Notes: a model not told the origin generated them from the letters alone. Counted from the first letter of the stretch, positions 26,698 to 35,686 are shown. The stretch: 64,000 bases of DNA from Desulfacinum infernum DSM 9756 (GCF_900129305.1 NZ_FQVB01000021.1:21486-85485), one strand, 5' to 3'. Made by a program: numbers and translations.

Positions 26698-27993
26698 ATG
26701 GCTCCCATGTCGGTTCCTCAGACCGCCACCGCCCAAGACTACCGGCTCCTGGGCCTGAAGCCCGGCGCGCCCGACAAAGCGGTCAAGCGCGCCTACCGGG
26801 ATCTGGCCAAGAAATGGCATCCCGACCGGTTCGCCCAAAGATCCCCCCTGGAACGGGCCCAGGCCGAAGAAAAGTTCAAGAGACTTCAGGAGGCTTACCG
26901 GCGCATCCTGGAGCACCCCTTGGCGCCGGAGCCGGAGGCGGAACCGAAGGGGGAAGGGGGCCCGTCGCCGTTTTCCGGAGGCTCTGGGTCGGGTGCCGCG
27001 GAACAACCCCGGAACGGGCGAAAGAGTCCGGGAGCGACCCGGCCCCGGGAAGCACCGAAGGACTCCGCCGGCCGAAAACGGTTTTTCGGGTTTTCCGACA
27101 AGAAAACCGCCGGCCGGGCGGCGGCGGTCTTCGCGGCGGCCGCCTGCATCACGGCCGCCGCCCTATGGGGTCTTCCCACGGGTCTTTTCGAAGGGTATTG
27201 GGGTTCCCGAACCGTACCGGCACCTCTCCCGGTTCCCCCCGCCCGGGAGCCCGTTTCCGTGGGAACTCCGAACCTGGCCGAAAGACTGGACGACGCCCTC
27301 AAGGTGCAGCGAGACCTTCTGAACCGCGAGGCGGCCCGTCCGGTTCCGCCGCTTCCGGGCGATGCGGCGCGAAAATCCTCCTTTACCCTGGGAAGCTCCC
27401 AGGCGGAGGTCCTGGCCGTGCAGGGGCCTCCCGACAAGAAGATCGGAAGCCGGTGGACCTACGGCCTTTCCGAAGTGCGCTTCCGGGACGGGCGCGTGGT
27501 GGGCTACGACAATTTCGACGGCCGCCTTCGGGTGTCTCTCCAGAAGGAACCTCCGTCGGGAGAGGCCCCGGCCTTCTTCACCCTGGGTTCCACCCAAGAG
27601 GAGGTGCTGCGCGTTCAGGGGACTCCCACCAGCGTCCGCGGCGACCGCTGGACCTACGGGTTCAGCGAGGTGCGTTTTCGGGACGGCCGGGTGGTCTCCT
27701 ACGACAACTACTTCGGCAACCTGAAGATCCGCCTGCTGCCCAGCCCCGACGCCGTGGCGGCCGGGCCGGCCCCCGCCGGGTTTTTCACCATCGGCTCCAC
27801 GCCCGACGACGTGCTGGCGGTCCAGGGCACTCCCACCAGCATCCGCGGGAACGTGTGGTTCTATGAGTTTGCGGACGTGCTCTTTCGGGACGGTCGGGTG
27901 CGCTGGGTCAACGATCCCGACGGTCGACTGCGCTTCGTGCCCCTGGAGGCCCTTTCCCGGGGGCCAACACCAACCCCAGATGACAAGAGGTGA
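26698..27993 (+). CDS. Membrane-anchored J-domain protein with three-fold C-terminal repeat
   Basis: A 431-residue protein. Residues 13-70 form a J domain with the essential HPD at 41-43 (KKWHPDRF), which would stimulate a DnaK ATPase. A Gly/Pro/Arg linker leads to one membrane helix (~140-158). The rest carries three related ~54-residue units (228-281, 293-346, 362-414) of pattern FTLGSTxxEVLxVQGTP, WTYG, EVRFRDGRVxxYDN, resembling the small beta modules of SmpA/BamE-like proteins. The J domain should face the cytoplasm and the repeats the periplasm. Exact client unknown. It overlaps or abuts the acyl-CoA dehydrogenase start. Confidence 0.8.
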   Translation: MAPMSVPQTATAQDYRLLGLKPGAPDKAVKRAYRDLAKKWHPDRFAQRSPLERAQAEEKFKRLQEAYRRILEHPLAPEPEAEPKGEGGPSPFSGGSGSGAAEQPRNGRKSPGATRPREAPKDSAGRKRFFGFSDKKTAGRAAAVFAAAACITAAALWGLPTGLFEGYWGSRTVPAPLPVPPAREPVSVGTPNLAERLDDALKVQRDLLNREAARPVPPLPGDAARKSSFTLGSSQAEVLAVQGPPDKKIGSRWTYGLSEVRFRDGRVVGYDNFDGRLRVSLQKEPPSGEAPAFFTLGSTQEEVLRVQGTPTSVRGDRWTYGFSEVRFRDGRVVSYDNYFGNLKIRLLPSPDAVAAGPAPAGFFTIGSTPDDVLAVQGTPTSIRGNVWFYEFADVLFRDGRVRWVNDPDGRLRFVPLEALSRGPTPTPDDKR

Positions 27994-27998
27994 CGCCT

Positions 27999-29648
27999 AT
28001 GCAGCGAGCTGGATTCCTGGAAACGGCCTACCGCGGATTTCTGGACGCGGGGATCTTTGAAAAATTCCCGGTGCATGTGGATCGGACCAAGGTGGGCGAA
28101 CTGGTGGCCGCCTACGAGGCCCTCCTGCAGAAGTTTTCCCCGCAAGAGATCGAAGCCCTGGGGCGCGTGCCCGACGAGATGATGCGGAAGATGGGCGAGG
28201 TGGGCCTCTTTGGCTTTTCCATCGCCAGGGAGTACGGCGGCCTGGGGTTCAACCTGTGGGAATACCTGGAGGTGATCCGGGAGCTGGCCCGACGCGATCT
28301 TTCCGTGGCCCTGGTTTCCATCGCCCATCTTTCCATCGGCGTGAAGGGGATCCAGCTCTTCGGCACCGAGGAGCAGAAGGCCAAGTACCTGCCGCTGGCC
28401 GCCTCCGGGGATATGATCTTTTCTTACGCCCTTACCGAACCCCACATCGGATCCGACGCCAAGCATATCCAGACCACCGCCGTCCTTTCCGAAGACGAAA
28501 GCCACTACATCCTGAACGGCCGGAAAACCTACATCACCAACGCCAACTACGCCGGAGGCCTCACCGTCTTCGCCCAGCTGGACCCGGAAAAGCCCGGGCA
28601 CATGGGCGCCTTCGTCGTGGAAACGGACTGGGAAGGCGTCCAGATCGGAAAGGACATGCCCAAGATGGGCCTCACGGCCAGCTCCACCGCCGCCATCCAC
28701 TTCAAGGACGTGAAGGTGCCCCGGGAAAACCTCTTGGGAAAGCCCGGTGACGGGTTCAAGATCGCCATGACCATCCTCAACTTCGGCCGCCTGGGCCTGG
28801 GAGCCGCCTCCACGGGCCTCATGGAACAATCCGTGGCCGACATGACCAAGCGGGCCCGAAACCGCATCCAGTTCGGGGTGCCCATCGAAAACTTCGAGCT
28901 CATCCAGGAAAAGATCGTCCGCGCCCGGGCCCACGCCTTCGCCTGCGACGCCATGACGACCCTCACCGCCGCCTTCCTGGAAGAAGATCCGTTCCGGAAC
29001 GTGGCCATGGAAACGAGCCACGTGAAGCTCTTCGGCACCACCCGGGCCTGGGAGGTGCTCTACGACGCGCTCCAGACCGCCGGCGGATCGGGCTACATCA
29101 AGACCAACCCCTATGAGAAGCGCATGAGGGACTTTCGGGTCACCACCATCTTCGAGGGCACCACGGAAATCCATTCCATCTACCCGCCCCTTTTCGCCAT
29201 CCGGCGCATGACCAAGGAGATGGGCCGGGCCGGAAGCCCCCTCAAGTCCCTGCAGGTCTTCTGGAAAAACCTCACCGGCGGCCTCCGGTGGGATTTCCCG
29301 TTCCAGGACAAACAGTTCAAGTGCGCCGCCCGGCAGGCCAAGCGGAACGCCCGGTTCCTCAAGTTCGCCCTGCTGGCCGTTCCCATGCTCTACCGAAAGA
29401 ACGTCATGGCCAAGGAATACGTGCTCCGGCGACTCACGACGCTCAGCCTCTACACCTACGCCATCCTGGCCATGCTGGCCCGAATGCAGAAGGATCTGGA
29501 CCGGGGCCTCCTTTCCACGGAACACCGGCTGCTTCTGGACTACATGCTCCAGGAGATGAAGGAACGGCGCCGGTCCTGCCTGCGGCTCTGGAACACCCGG
29601 AAGGAAAGGCTGGCCGCCCGGATCTTTCGCTGGATAAGGAAGGATTAG
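27999..29648 (+). CDS. Acyl-CoA dehydrogenase, long/very-long-chain type
   Basis: About 549 residues, longer than short-chain enzymes and close to VLCAD-like members with a C-terminal extension. The FAD-binding core is intact: FGFSIAREYGGLGF, YALTEPHIGSDAKHIQTTA, INTANAY-like YITNANYAGG, and the catalytic base in IFEGTTEIH. It oxidises fatty acyl-CoA to trans-2-enoyl-CoA, passing electrons to ETF. The C-terminal ~150 residues are helical. ATG 27999 follows AAGAGGTG by seven bases; GTG 27990 overlapping the previous stop is the alternative. The stop TAG lies in a GGATTA-type repeat. Confidence 0.9.
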   Translation: MQRAGFLETAYRGFLDAGIFEKFPVHVDRTKVGELVAAYEALLQKFSPQEIEALGRVPDEMMRKMGEVGLFGFSIAREYGGLGFNLWEYLEVIRELARRDLSVALVSIAHLSIGVKGIQLFGTEEQKAKYLPLAASGDMIFSYALTEPHIGSDAKHIQTTAVLSEDESHYILNGRKTYITNANYAGGLTVFAQLDPEKPGHMGAFVVETDWEGVQIGKDMPKMGLTASSTAAIHFKDVKVPRENLLGKPGDGFKIAMTILNFGRLGLGAASTGLMEQSVADMTKRARNRIQFGVPIENFELIQEKIVRARAHAFACDAMTTLTAAFLEEDPFRNVAMETSHVKLFGTTRAWEVLYDALQTAGGSGYIKTNPYEKRMRDFRVTTIFEGTTEIHSIYPPLFAIRRMTKEMGRAGSPLKSLQVFWKNLTGGLRWDFPFQDKQFKCAARQAKRNARFLKFALLAVPMLYRKNVMAKEYVLRRLTTLSLYTYAILAMLARMQKDLDRGLLSTEHRLLLDYMLQEMKERRRSCLRLWNTRKERLAARIFRWIRKD

Positions 29649-29675
29649 AGGATTAAGGATTGAAGGATTAAAGGG
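29641..29675 (+). repeat. GGATTA-type repeat at the acyl-CoA dehydrogenase 3' end
   Basis: Tandem degenerate units GGATTAGA, GGATTAAGGATTGAAGGATTAAA. The stop codon of the acyl-CoA dehydrogenase gene is part of the first units. A related stretch lies at the 3' end of purC (53351-53402). Confidence 0.7.
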
Positions 29676-29715
29676 GGGACGGGGTCCGAAGCTACGGTCG
29701 GAGGGCCCCGCCTCG

Positions 29716-29772
29716 CCACCCATCACTCATCACCCGTCACTCATCACCCGTCACTCATCACCCGTCACTCAT
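29716..29772. repeat. Tandem 14-bp repeat ACTCATCACCCGTC
   Basis: About four head-to-tail copies of a 14-base unit ending at the stop codon of the leftward membrane-protein gene. Related pieces occur at 39729-39758 and 51055-51088, also at gene 3' ends. Confidence 0.85.
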
Positions 29773-29773
29773 C

Positions 29774-30367
29774 TCACGCGGCGGCTTCCCGGGGCCTGCC
29801 TTTGGGCTTCCTGCCGTAGACGGCCGCCTCCCGGTCCAGCATTTTCTGCACTTCCCGGAAGTAGGGCAGGTAGGGCCGCAGGTTCTTGAAGAGGATGCGG
29901 GCCAGGACGTAGAGGAGCACGAAGGTGGTGACATACCCCGTGGAGGGCCACACCACCGAGATGGGGTAGGCCAGCTTGAACTCCACCAGGTGGAAGCGGT
30001 ACTGCATCCAGGTGAGCGCAAAGGGGATGGGCCACAAGGCCGCGGCCGAATAGGCGATCATGGTGAAGAAGTAGCGCCCGAAGGCGTCGTTTGCCTGGTC
30101 GTTGCAAGCGCGGTAGCTTTGGGCGTCCCCCTTGACTGCCGCCTCCACGCTCAGGTCCCGGTTCTTCATGAGTTCGTCTTCCAAGCTCCGGATGTGGTTC
30201 AGGTTGAACCGAAGAGCCAGCGACAGGGTGAGTTCTCCCACCACCACCGTGATCAGGGCCAGGAGGAAGGTGCCGAGGAAGTAGTCCACAAAGGCGATGC
30301 CCGTGAACCGGTAGAGGTGGATGATGTAGGGATCCATGAAGGCCGGAAGATCCGCCAGGTATTTCAT
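29774..30367 (-). CDS. Small membrane protein next to sulfite exporter
   Basis: A 197-residue protein with three predicted membrane helices (about 20-45, 105-128 and 140-162), a charged helical segment between the first two (NHIRSLEDELMKNRDLSVEAAVKGDAQ) and a basic C-terminus. This topology recalls DUF106/EMC3-like members of the Oxa1 superfamily, but no motif is decisive. MKYLADLPAF is taken as the start (ATG 30367). It lies 88 bases downstream of the TauE/SafE gene, separated by a hairpin, and is probably cotranscribed with it. A partner role in anion export or membrane biogenesis is speculative. Confidence 0.7.
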   Translation of the reverse strand: MKYLADLPAFMDPYIIHLYRFTGIAFVDYFLGTFLLALITVVVGELTLSLALRFNLNHIRSLEDELMKNRDLSVEAAVKGDAQSYRACNDQANDAFGRYFFTMIAYSAAALWPIPFALTWMQYRFHLVEFKLAYPISVVWPSTGYVTTFVLLYVLARILFKNLRPYLPYFREVQKMLDREAAVYGRKPKGRPREAAA

Positions 30368-30398
30368 GTTCGCTGATTCCGTTTCCTTGTGGGATGGA

Positions 30399-30422
30399 GG
30401 GGCGGCCCTGAGAGGCCGCCCC
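30399..30422 (-). promoter_or_regulatory. Intercistronic hairpin between tauE-like and membrane-protein genes
   Basis: A perfect 9-bp stem GGGGCGGCC/GGCCGCCCC. On the minus strand it is not followed by a T run, so it is probably an mRNA stability or processing element rather than a terminator. Confidence 0.55.
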
Positions 30423-30455
30423 GTTTTGTTTCGTTCCAGGATCAAAGTGCCCGGT

Positions 30456-31616
30456 TTAGTAGGGGGGCACCCAGCTGGTGCCGAAGAAACCCTTGGACAC
30501 GTAGCGCAGGCCCACGTAGATGGCCAGGACCACGAACAGGCGCTTCAGCCAAACGTCCGGGATGTACTTGGAGGTGCGCGGGCCGATCATGGAGCCGATG
30601 AAGATGCCGATGAGCTCCATGCCGATGAGGCTCCACTGCACCACGGCGCCCTTGAGCACCATGTAGGAGAAGATGCTCACCACCATACCCACGAAGACCG
30701 TGAGCGCGGAGGTTCCGGCCACCAGGTACATGGGCAGGCCCACCACGCTGGTCAGGAAGGGAACGACCAGGAAGCCGCCGCCGATGCCCAGGAAGGAGGC
30801 CATGGAGGCGATGAAGAAGCCGCCGAAGGCCGCCACGGCCGGATTGAACTTGAATTCCACGCCGAAGAAGGTGAACCGGGCCTGGGTGAGGCCGAACTCA
30901 AGCATCTTCACGCCCTGGGCGGCGATTTCGTCGGCCGACTTCTTTTCCTTGATGCTCTTTTCAAAGGCCTGGGCGGCCGCCTTGGCTTCCTTCTTGCGGT
31001 TCTGGCCGGCGGGGGTGGTTTCGTAGAAGAGGAAGCCGCCGATGATGAAGACGGCCAGACCGAAGTAGCCCTGGTACTGGCTCAGCTTGATCTTGCCGGC
31101 GGTGAGGATCGGCACCAGGGTGGAGCCCAGGATGGAGCCCACGGCCAGGGCGATGCCCAGCGGGGCCACCAGACGGCCCATGCGGTAGTAGTTCAAGCTG
31201 GAGATGGCGGCGCTCAGGCCCACCAGCCACTGGTTGGACACGCGGATGCTGTCCGTGATCACCTTGTTGAGGGCCGGGGCCGTCTTCTTGAAGGTCTTGG
31301 CGTAGTCGCCCAGGCCGAAGACGGTCAGGTGGCCCACACCGGCCATGATGCCTCCGAAGGCGCCCACGGTGGAGAAGATCCAGCCCACCCAGATGGCCCA
31401 CAGAAGGCCGTAGATCAGGTTGATCTGGGGGGCGCCGGGGATGCCCAGGTAGCCCTTGGGAGCGTTGGGATCGATCTGGCCCTTTTCCGTTCCCTGCGGA
31501 GCCTGCGCCAGCGCCTCTTCCAGGGTCACGGCCGAGGCGTCATGGACCGCAACCAGGGTGGTGGACACAACGCTGAAGATCATCAAAAACGCAAAAAACC
31601 AAACCGCTTTCTTCAT
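30456..31616 (-). CDS. Sulfite exporter TauE/SafE family permease
   Basis: About 386 residues with an N-terminal hydrophobic helix, then eight or so membrane segments. TauE/SafE signatures appear in both halves: GAFGGIMAGVGHLTVFG and the better conserved second half FFIASMASFLGIGGGFLVVPFLTSVVGLPMYLVAGTSAL pattern. A ~70-residue cytoplasmic insertion rich in Lys/Ala separates the halves. The family exports sulfite, sulfoacetate or other small anions. Start at ATG 31616 has GGAGGAA upstream; the longer frame to 31718 lacks a ribosome site. Neighbouring sulfur-type molybdoenzyme genes suggest a sulfur-anion substrate. Confidence 0.9.
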   Translation of the reverse strand: MKKAVWFFAFLMIFSVVSTTLVAVHDASAVTLEEALAQAPQGTEKGQIDPNAPKGYLGIPGAPQINLIYGLLWAIWVGWIFSTVGAFGGIMAGVGHLTVFGLGDYAKTFKKTAPALNKVITDSIRVSNQWLVGLSAAISSLNYYRMGRLVAPLGIALAVGSILGSTLVPILTAGKIKLSQYQGYFGLAVFIIGGFLFYETTPAGQNRKKEAKAAAQAFEKSIKEKKSADEIAAQGVKMLEFGLTQARFTFFGVEFKFNPAVAAFGGFFIASMASFLGIGGGFLVVPFLTSVVGLPMYLVAGTSALTVFVGMVVSIFSYMVLKGAVVQWSLIGMELIGIFIGSMIGPRTSKYIPDVWLKRLFVVLAIYVGLRYVSKGFFGTSWVPPY

Positions 31617-32306
31617 GAGTTCCTCCGTCAGGATGTCTCCGTTCCGTGCCGGGGCCGCAGGAATCCGCGCGGCCGCGACACTCGCCGATTGGAAAAAAAG
31701 AAAAATCCGATGGTTCACAAACCTTCAACAACCTGTCCTTTGTGGTCCCCTCCTTTATCACCTCCTTTTTTGGGTTGAATTAGGGGGCGCCCCACGGGGG
31801 CCCAAAAAAACACACGGTTCCGTCCGGGACTTGTCAGCCCCCGGAAGGGTAAGCAAACGGAATGCCAGCCGCCGAAAACCCGGAAAAAACTTTCGCCTTC
31901 CTGGATTTCGCCTTACAGGGTGGACCCTGCGGACAAGGGGAAGGCCGACCCGGGCCCGGGGACCGAAGAGCCTCCCCGGGAGCATGACGGGGAAGTGCAA
32001 AAAGAATGTGGCACCTGTAAAAAGCGTCCCCCGCCCGCTCCTTACGGCGAATGCCGCGCCTTTCGACACATTGGACGTACTGCCGGCCCGGCCGGGGCGG
32101 AGGTCCCTTCGGGGTTGTGGGGGCGAAAGAAAAAAAATTCAGCGCATAAAAAATATGGCACCTGGATCCAGAGGACGGGCTCGCCGCCAGAGGGCGTCCC
32201 ATCAAGGATCGGGGGTTTTCGCTCCCTGCATTCCCAGCGGAAGAAGAGGCCGACCAAGGCGGACTCCAAGGCGGCGGGGGAGCGCAGGCTTTGGGTTTCC
32301 TTTTAG
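31617..32306. other. Long divergent spacer, no gene recognised
   Basis: The spacer between the leftward TauE/SafE gene and the rightward response regulator. Frames here lack family features. It contains a strong Shine-Dalgarno-like AAAGGAGGTGAT on the minus strand (31757-31768) with no convincing gene behind it. I did not recognise a riboswitch. The promoter of the leftward operon should be here but was not identified. Confidence 0.55.
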
Positions 32307-32322
32307 TGGCACAAAGATTGCT
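32307..32322 (+). promoter_or_regulatory. Sigma-54 promoter for the response regulator-molybdoenzyme operon
   Basis: TGGCACAAAGATTGCT fits TGGCACG-N4-TTGCW with a single mismatch, 93-108 bases upstream of the response regulator start. It implies that the following molybdopterin oxidoreductase genes need an NtrC-type activator, two of which are encoded 9-16 kb downstream. Confidence 0.8.
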
Positions 32323-32414
32323 CTCCGTGGCGCCGGGGACTGTCCGCCCAAAGGGCTGTTTTACGTCGAACCGTCCGAACGGGAGAAGGATTGGAAGGAA
32401 ATGAGCTGAGGGTC

Positions 32415-32780
32415 ATGGCGCTGATTCTGGTCTTGGACGATGAAAAGGATGCCTGCCGGCTCATGCAGCGGGTGCTCACCGCTCTGGGGCACCGGGTGCA
32501 GGTCTTTTCCAGTTCCGCCGACGCCCGGGCCTGGCTGGAAGACCACGAGCCGGACCTGGCTTTGCTGGATATCAAGCTCCGGGAGGACGACGGCCTTTCG
32601 GTGCTCCGCCTCCTCCGATCCCGGTGGCCGGCGGCCAAGGTGATCATGATCACGGGGTTTCCGTCCGCGGAAACGGCCCGGGAAGCCACGCGCCTGGGCA
32701 TTGAGGATTACCTGGTCAAGCCGGTGGAGATCGAGGAGTTGGAATATCGCGTCAACAAGGCATTGGGTTTGGTTCTTTAA
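32415..32780 (+). CDS. Single-domain response regulator
   Basis: A CheY-like receiver of about 121 residues and nothing else. It has the acidic pair (LVLDDEKDA), the phosphoacceptor in LALLDIKLRED, the switch Thr in MITGFPS, and the Lys in YLVKPVEIEELEYRV. No output domain, so it acts by protein contact or as a phosphate sink. ATG 32415 gives the usual receiver start; TTG 32391 is possible. It is the first gene after the sigma-54 promoter and is followed 33 bases later by the molybdoenzyme. Kinases at 39882 and 45649 are candidate partners. Confidence 0.9.
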   Translation: MALILVLDDEKDACRLMQRVLTALGHRVQVFSSSADARAWLEDHEPDLALLDIKLREDDGLSVLRLLRSRWPAAKVIMITGFPSAETAREATRLGIEDYLVKPVEIEELEYRVNKALGLVL

Positions 32781-32813
32781 CCGCATCAACCAACCGAGAG
32801 GAAAGGAAGCATT

Positions 32814-34907
32814 ATGGGGAAGTTGGTACACAGCATCTGCTTTATGTGCACCGTCCGGTGCCCCATCGTGGTGGAAGTGGAAGACGATGAGGTGAAATGG
32901 ATCCAGGGCAACCCGCAGGTCCCTGGGATCGAAGGGGCTCTGTGCGCCAAGGGGTCCGCCGGTGTCGCTCTGCTCAACGACCACGAACGGCCCCAGTATC
33001 CCATGATCCGTACGGGCGAGCGGGGAGCTGGCCAGTGGCGCCGGGCCACCTGGGACGAGGCCCTGGACTACGTGGCGGAAAAGCTCAAGGCCATCATCGA
33101 CGCCCACGGCGGCCAGAGCGTGGTCTTCGGCGAACGCACCAACCTGAACACCCACATCTCCAAGACCTTCATGCGGGCCATCGGGTCTCCCAACCACTTC
33201 ACCCACGATGCGCTCTGCAAGGGTTCGGTGAACACCGCCTTCCGGTCCCTCACCGGCTACACGGACGCCCAGGTGGGCATCGACTACGCCAACACCAAGC
33301 ACATCGTTCTCTACGGCCGCAACATCTTCGAGTCCCTGGAGATCAAGCCCATCAACGCGCTCCTGGACGCCATGGAAAAGGGCGCCAAGGTGACCTACAT
33401 CGACCCGCGGGTGACCATCACCGCCACCAAGGCCCACAGGTACTGGCAGATCCGCCCGGGGACGGACCTGGCCCTGAACTACGCCCTCATCCACACGATC
33501 CTCAAGGAGAACCTCTACGATGCGGCCTACGTGAGAAAGTGGGTGAGCGGCCTCAATGAACTGCGGGCCTTCGTGGAACCCTACACCCCCGAATGGGCCG
33601 AAAAGGAGACGGGCATCCCGGCCTCCGAGATCGTGGCCCTGGCCCGGGAAGTGGCCGAAAGCAAGCCGTCGGTCATCTTCCATTACGGTTACCGCGGCGC
33701 ACACCACCCCAACGAGATCCATTTCCGCCGTTCGCTCATCATCCTGAACGCGCTCATGGGGAGCATCGAAGCCAAGGGCGGCATCTTTTTCAAAAAAGGC
33801 GCCAAGGCGGCCGGCCGGGGCGACATCGGCAAGTACGTGCAGCAGGAAGGGCTGCCCAAGGTAACGGCCCCCCGCTTCGATGGTTCCGGCGCCGACAAGT
33901 TCCCCATCGCGGACAGCACCCACGGCAACCCGCAGATGCTGGCCCACGCCATCCTGAACGAGGACCCCTATCCCATCAAGGCGCTCATCGCCAACCGGTT
34001 CGAGCCCCTGCAGTCCATTCCCGACGCGGGCCGGCTGCGAAAGGCCCTGGACAAGCTGGATCTCATCGTCACGGTGGATGTGAACTTCAGCGAGATCGCC
34101 TGGTATTCGGATGTGATCCTTCCCGAATCCACCTACCTGGAGCGGGCCGATTCCATCCAGATGGCCTCGGGCCTGAAACCTCAGCTCTTCATCCGCAAGC
34201 AGGCGGTGAGCCCCCGCTATGACACCAAGCCCGCGTGGATGATCTGGAAGGAGCTGGCCAATCGGCTGGGCATCGGCCAGTTCTTCCCCTACGAGTCCAT
34301 CGAGGACATCTGGAACTTCCAGCTCAAGGACATGGGCGTGTCCATCCAGGACTTCGACGCCAAGGGCTTTGTGGCCCTCACCGACAAGCAGATCCTGTGG
34401 GATCGGATGGAAGGCATCCAGTTCAAGACGCCTTCCGGGAAGATCGAGCTGGTGAGCTCTCTCATGGAAGAGGCGGGCATCCCGTCCTTCGTGCCCTACG
34501 AACCGGTGCCCAAGCCGGAGGAGGGCACCTTCCGGCTGACGGTGGGCCGGTGCGCGGTGCACACCCACGTCTCCACACAGAACAACCTGTACCTGAACGA
34601 GCTGGTGCCGGAAAACGTGCTGTGGATCCACAAGGACGCGGCCGCCAAGCTGGGCATCAAGGACGGTCAGATGGTGGAGGTGGAGTCCCCCGTGGCGGTG
34701 AGCCGTCTCAAGGCCAAAGTGACCGACACCATCCACCCAGAGGCGGTCTTCATGCTGCACGGCTTCGGAAAGACCGTTCCGGCCCAGACCCGGGCCTGCG
34801 GCAAGGGCGCCAGCGACGCCCTGCTCCAGGAAAACATCTCCGACACCGTGGGCGGCAGCCCCGCCTTGGATCACACCCTGGTGAAGGTGCGGCCGGTCAA
34901 GGACTAA
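32814..34907 (+). CDS. Molybdopterin oxidoreductase, thiosulfate/polysulfide reductase-like catalytic subunit
   Basis: A 697-residue CISM-family enzyme. An N-terminal [4Fe-4S] site is formed by Cys9, Cys12, Cys16 and Cys44 (CFMCTVRC; ALCAKG). The probable Mo/W ligand is the Cys in HDALCKGS near residue 140. The C-terminal domain (VGRCAVHTHVSTQNN onward) binds the second pterin. There is no Tat signal, so unlike PhsA/PsrA it should stay in the cytoplasm. With the four-cluster ferredoxin next door it forms an oxidoreductase; sulfur-compound substrate is suggested by family and by TauE/SafE nearby, but aldehyde or other substrates cannot be excluded. Confidence 0.88.
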   Translation: MGKLVHSICFMCTVRCPIVVEVEDDEVKWIQGNPQVPGIEGALCAKGSAGVALLNDHERPQYPMIRTGERGAGQWRRATWDEALDYVAEKLKAIIDAHGGQSVVFGERTNLNTHISKTFMRAIGSPNHFTHDALCKGSVNTAFRSLTGYTDAQVGIDYANTKHIVLYGRNIFESLEIKPINALLDAMEKGAKVTYIDPRVTITATKAHRYWQIRPGTDLALNYALIHTILKENLYDAAYVRKWVSGLNELRAFVEPYTPEWAEKETGIPASEIVALAREVAESKPSVIFHYGYRGAHHPNEIHFRRSLIILNALMGSIEAKGGIFFKKGAKAAGRGDIGKYVQQEGLPKVTAPRFDGSGADKFPIADSTHGNPQMLAHAILNEDPYPIKALIANRFEPLQSIPDAGRLRKALDKLDLIVTVDVNFSEIAWYSDVILPESTYLERADSIQMASGLKPQLFIRKQAVSPRYDTKPAWMIWKELANRLGIGQFFPYESIEDIWNFQLKDMGVSIQDFDAKGFVALTDKQILWDRMEGIQFKTPSGKIELVSSLMEEAGIPSFVPYEPVPKPEEGTFRLTVGRCAVHTHVSTQNNLYLNELVPENVLWIHKDAAAKLGIKDGQMVEVESPVAVSRLKAKVTDTIHPEAVFMLHGFGKTVPAQTRACGKGASDALLQENISDTVGGSPALDHTLVKVRPVKD

Positions 34908-34994
34908 GGAATCCGCTCCGGGCGGTTCCAGGCAGGAAAAAGAACCCGCAGCGCCGCTGCGGAGATGAGATGGGAAAAGATTCGGGAGGACTCC

Positions 34995-35519
34995 ATGAGT
35001 CGGTACTATATGCTGCAGGATCAGAAGAGGTGCATTGGATGTCTCAGCTGCGAAGTCCACTGCAAGGCCAACAAGGGCCTTCCCGTGGGACCGCGTCTCG
35101 GCCAGATCATGCCCGTGGGCCCCAAGATGGTGGGGGATGTTCCCCGCATGGCCTTCGTCTTCATGCCGTGCTTCCACTGTGAAGAGCCCTGGTGCGTGTC
35201 CGTGTGCCCCACGGGCGCCATGCGCAAGCGGCCCAAGGACGGCATCGTTTACGTGGACGCGGACCTGTGCGTGGGATGCAAGAGCTGCATCACGGCCTGT
35301 CCCTGGGGCGCGCCCCAGTGGAACCCGGAAACGGGCAAGGTGGTCAAGTGCGACTACTGCATGGACCGGGTGGATCGCGGCCTGAAGCCCGCCTGCGTCA
35401 CCAAGTGCCTCACCCACTGCCTCAAGTTCGGCACCGTGGAGGAGATGGACCAGAAGCGGCGGGAGCGGTTCGCCAAGAACGTGGCCTTCGAGCTGGAAAC
35501 GCTGGTGAGCGGCCGCTAG
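34995..35519 (+). CDS. Four-[4Fe-4S] ferredoxin electron-transfer subunit
   Basis: A 174-residue PhsB/DmsB/NrfC-type protein with four cysteine groups: CIGCLSCEVHC (13-23), CFHCEEPWCVSVCP, CVGCKSCITACP and CDYCMDRVDRGLKPACVTKC. It should shuttle electrons between the Mo subunit and a soluble partner, since no membrane anchor gene follows. The start ATG 34995 has GGGAGGA upstream. Its TAG stop is the TAG in the CTAGGAGGCTGTCTGA end of a terminal-inverted-repeat element, so the gene end coincides exactly with the element boundary. Confidence 0.92.
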   Translation: MSRYYMLQDQKRCIGCLSCEVHCKANKGLPVGPRLGQIMPVGPKMVGDVPRMAFVFMPCFHCEEPWCVSVCPTGAMRKRPKDGIVYVDADLCVGCKSCITACPWGAPQWNPETGKVVKCDYCMDRVDRGLKPACVTKCLTHCLKFGTVEEMDQKRRERFAKNVAFELETLVSGR

Positions 35520-35686
35520 GAGGCTGTCTGACAATGGGTTCTTTGCCTCGTGTTGTTTCCATCCGTCATCCCCGCGAAGCTTGCCCCCGGCTTGAACGGG
35601 GAGCGGGGATCCAGGATTTCCGAGAACCTATGGACTCCCTCTTGCGCGGGAGTGACGGTTGGGGGAGTTCTCGGACAGGCTCCTAG
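35516..35686. repeat. CTAG-TIR element, type A, copy 1
   Basis: A 171-bp element with inverted termini CTAGGAGGCTGTCTGACAA and TTCTCGGACAGGCTCCTAG. The centre holds GTCATCCCCGCGAAG, GGGGATCCAG and ACTCCCTCTTGCGCGGGAGTGACGG. It starts at the stop codon of the ferredoxin gene. Too small to encode a transposase; resembles a MITE. Confidence 0.75.

Noticed and set aside
27863..29726. Minus-strand 621-codon frame opposite the acyl-CoA dehydrogenase.
   Set aside because: Antisense shadow of a gene with intact FAD and catalytic motifs.
29716..29772. Possible CRISPR array.
   Set aside because: The 14-base units are directly adjacent, with no spacers and no cas genes.
31456..32409. A 317-codon plus-strand open frame across the divergent spacer.
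   Set aside because: It runs antisense into the TauE/SafE gene and through the sigma-54 promoter; basic low-complexity translation.
32361..35534. A 1057-codon open frame on the minus strand across the molybdopterin oxidoreductase genes.
   Set aside because: It is antisense to two well-supported genes with cofactor motifs; its translation is His/Gly/Val-rich low-complexity sequence typical of the complementary strand of GC-rich genes.
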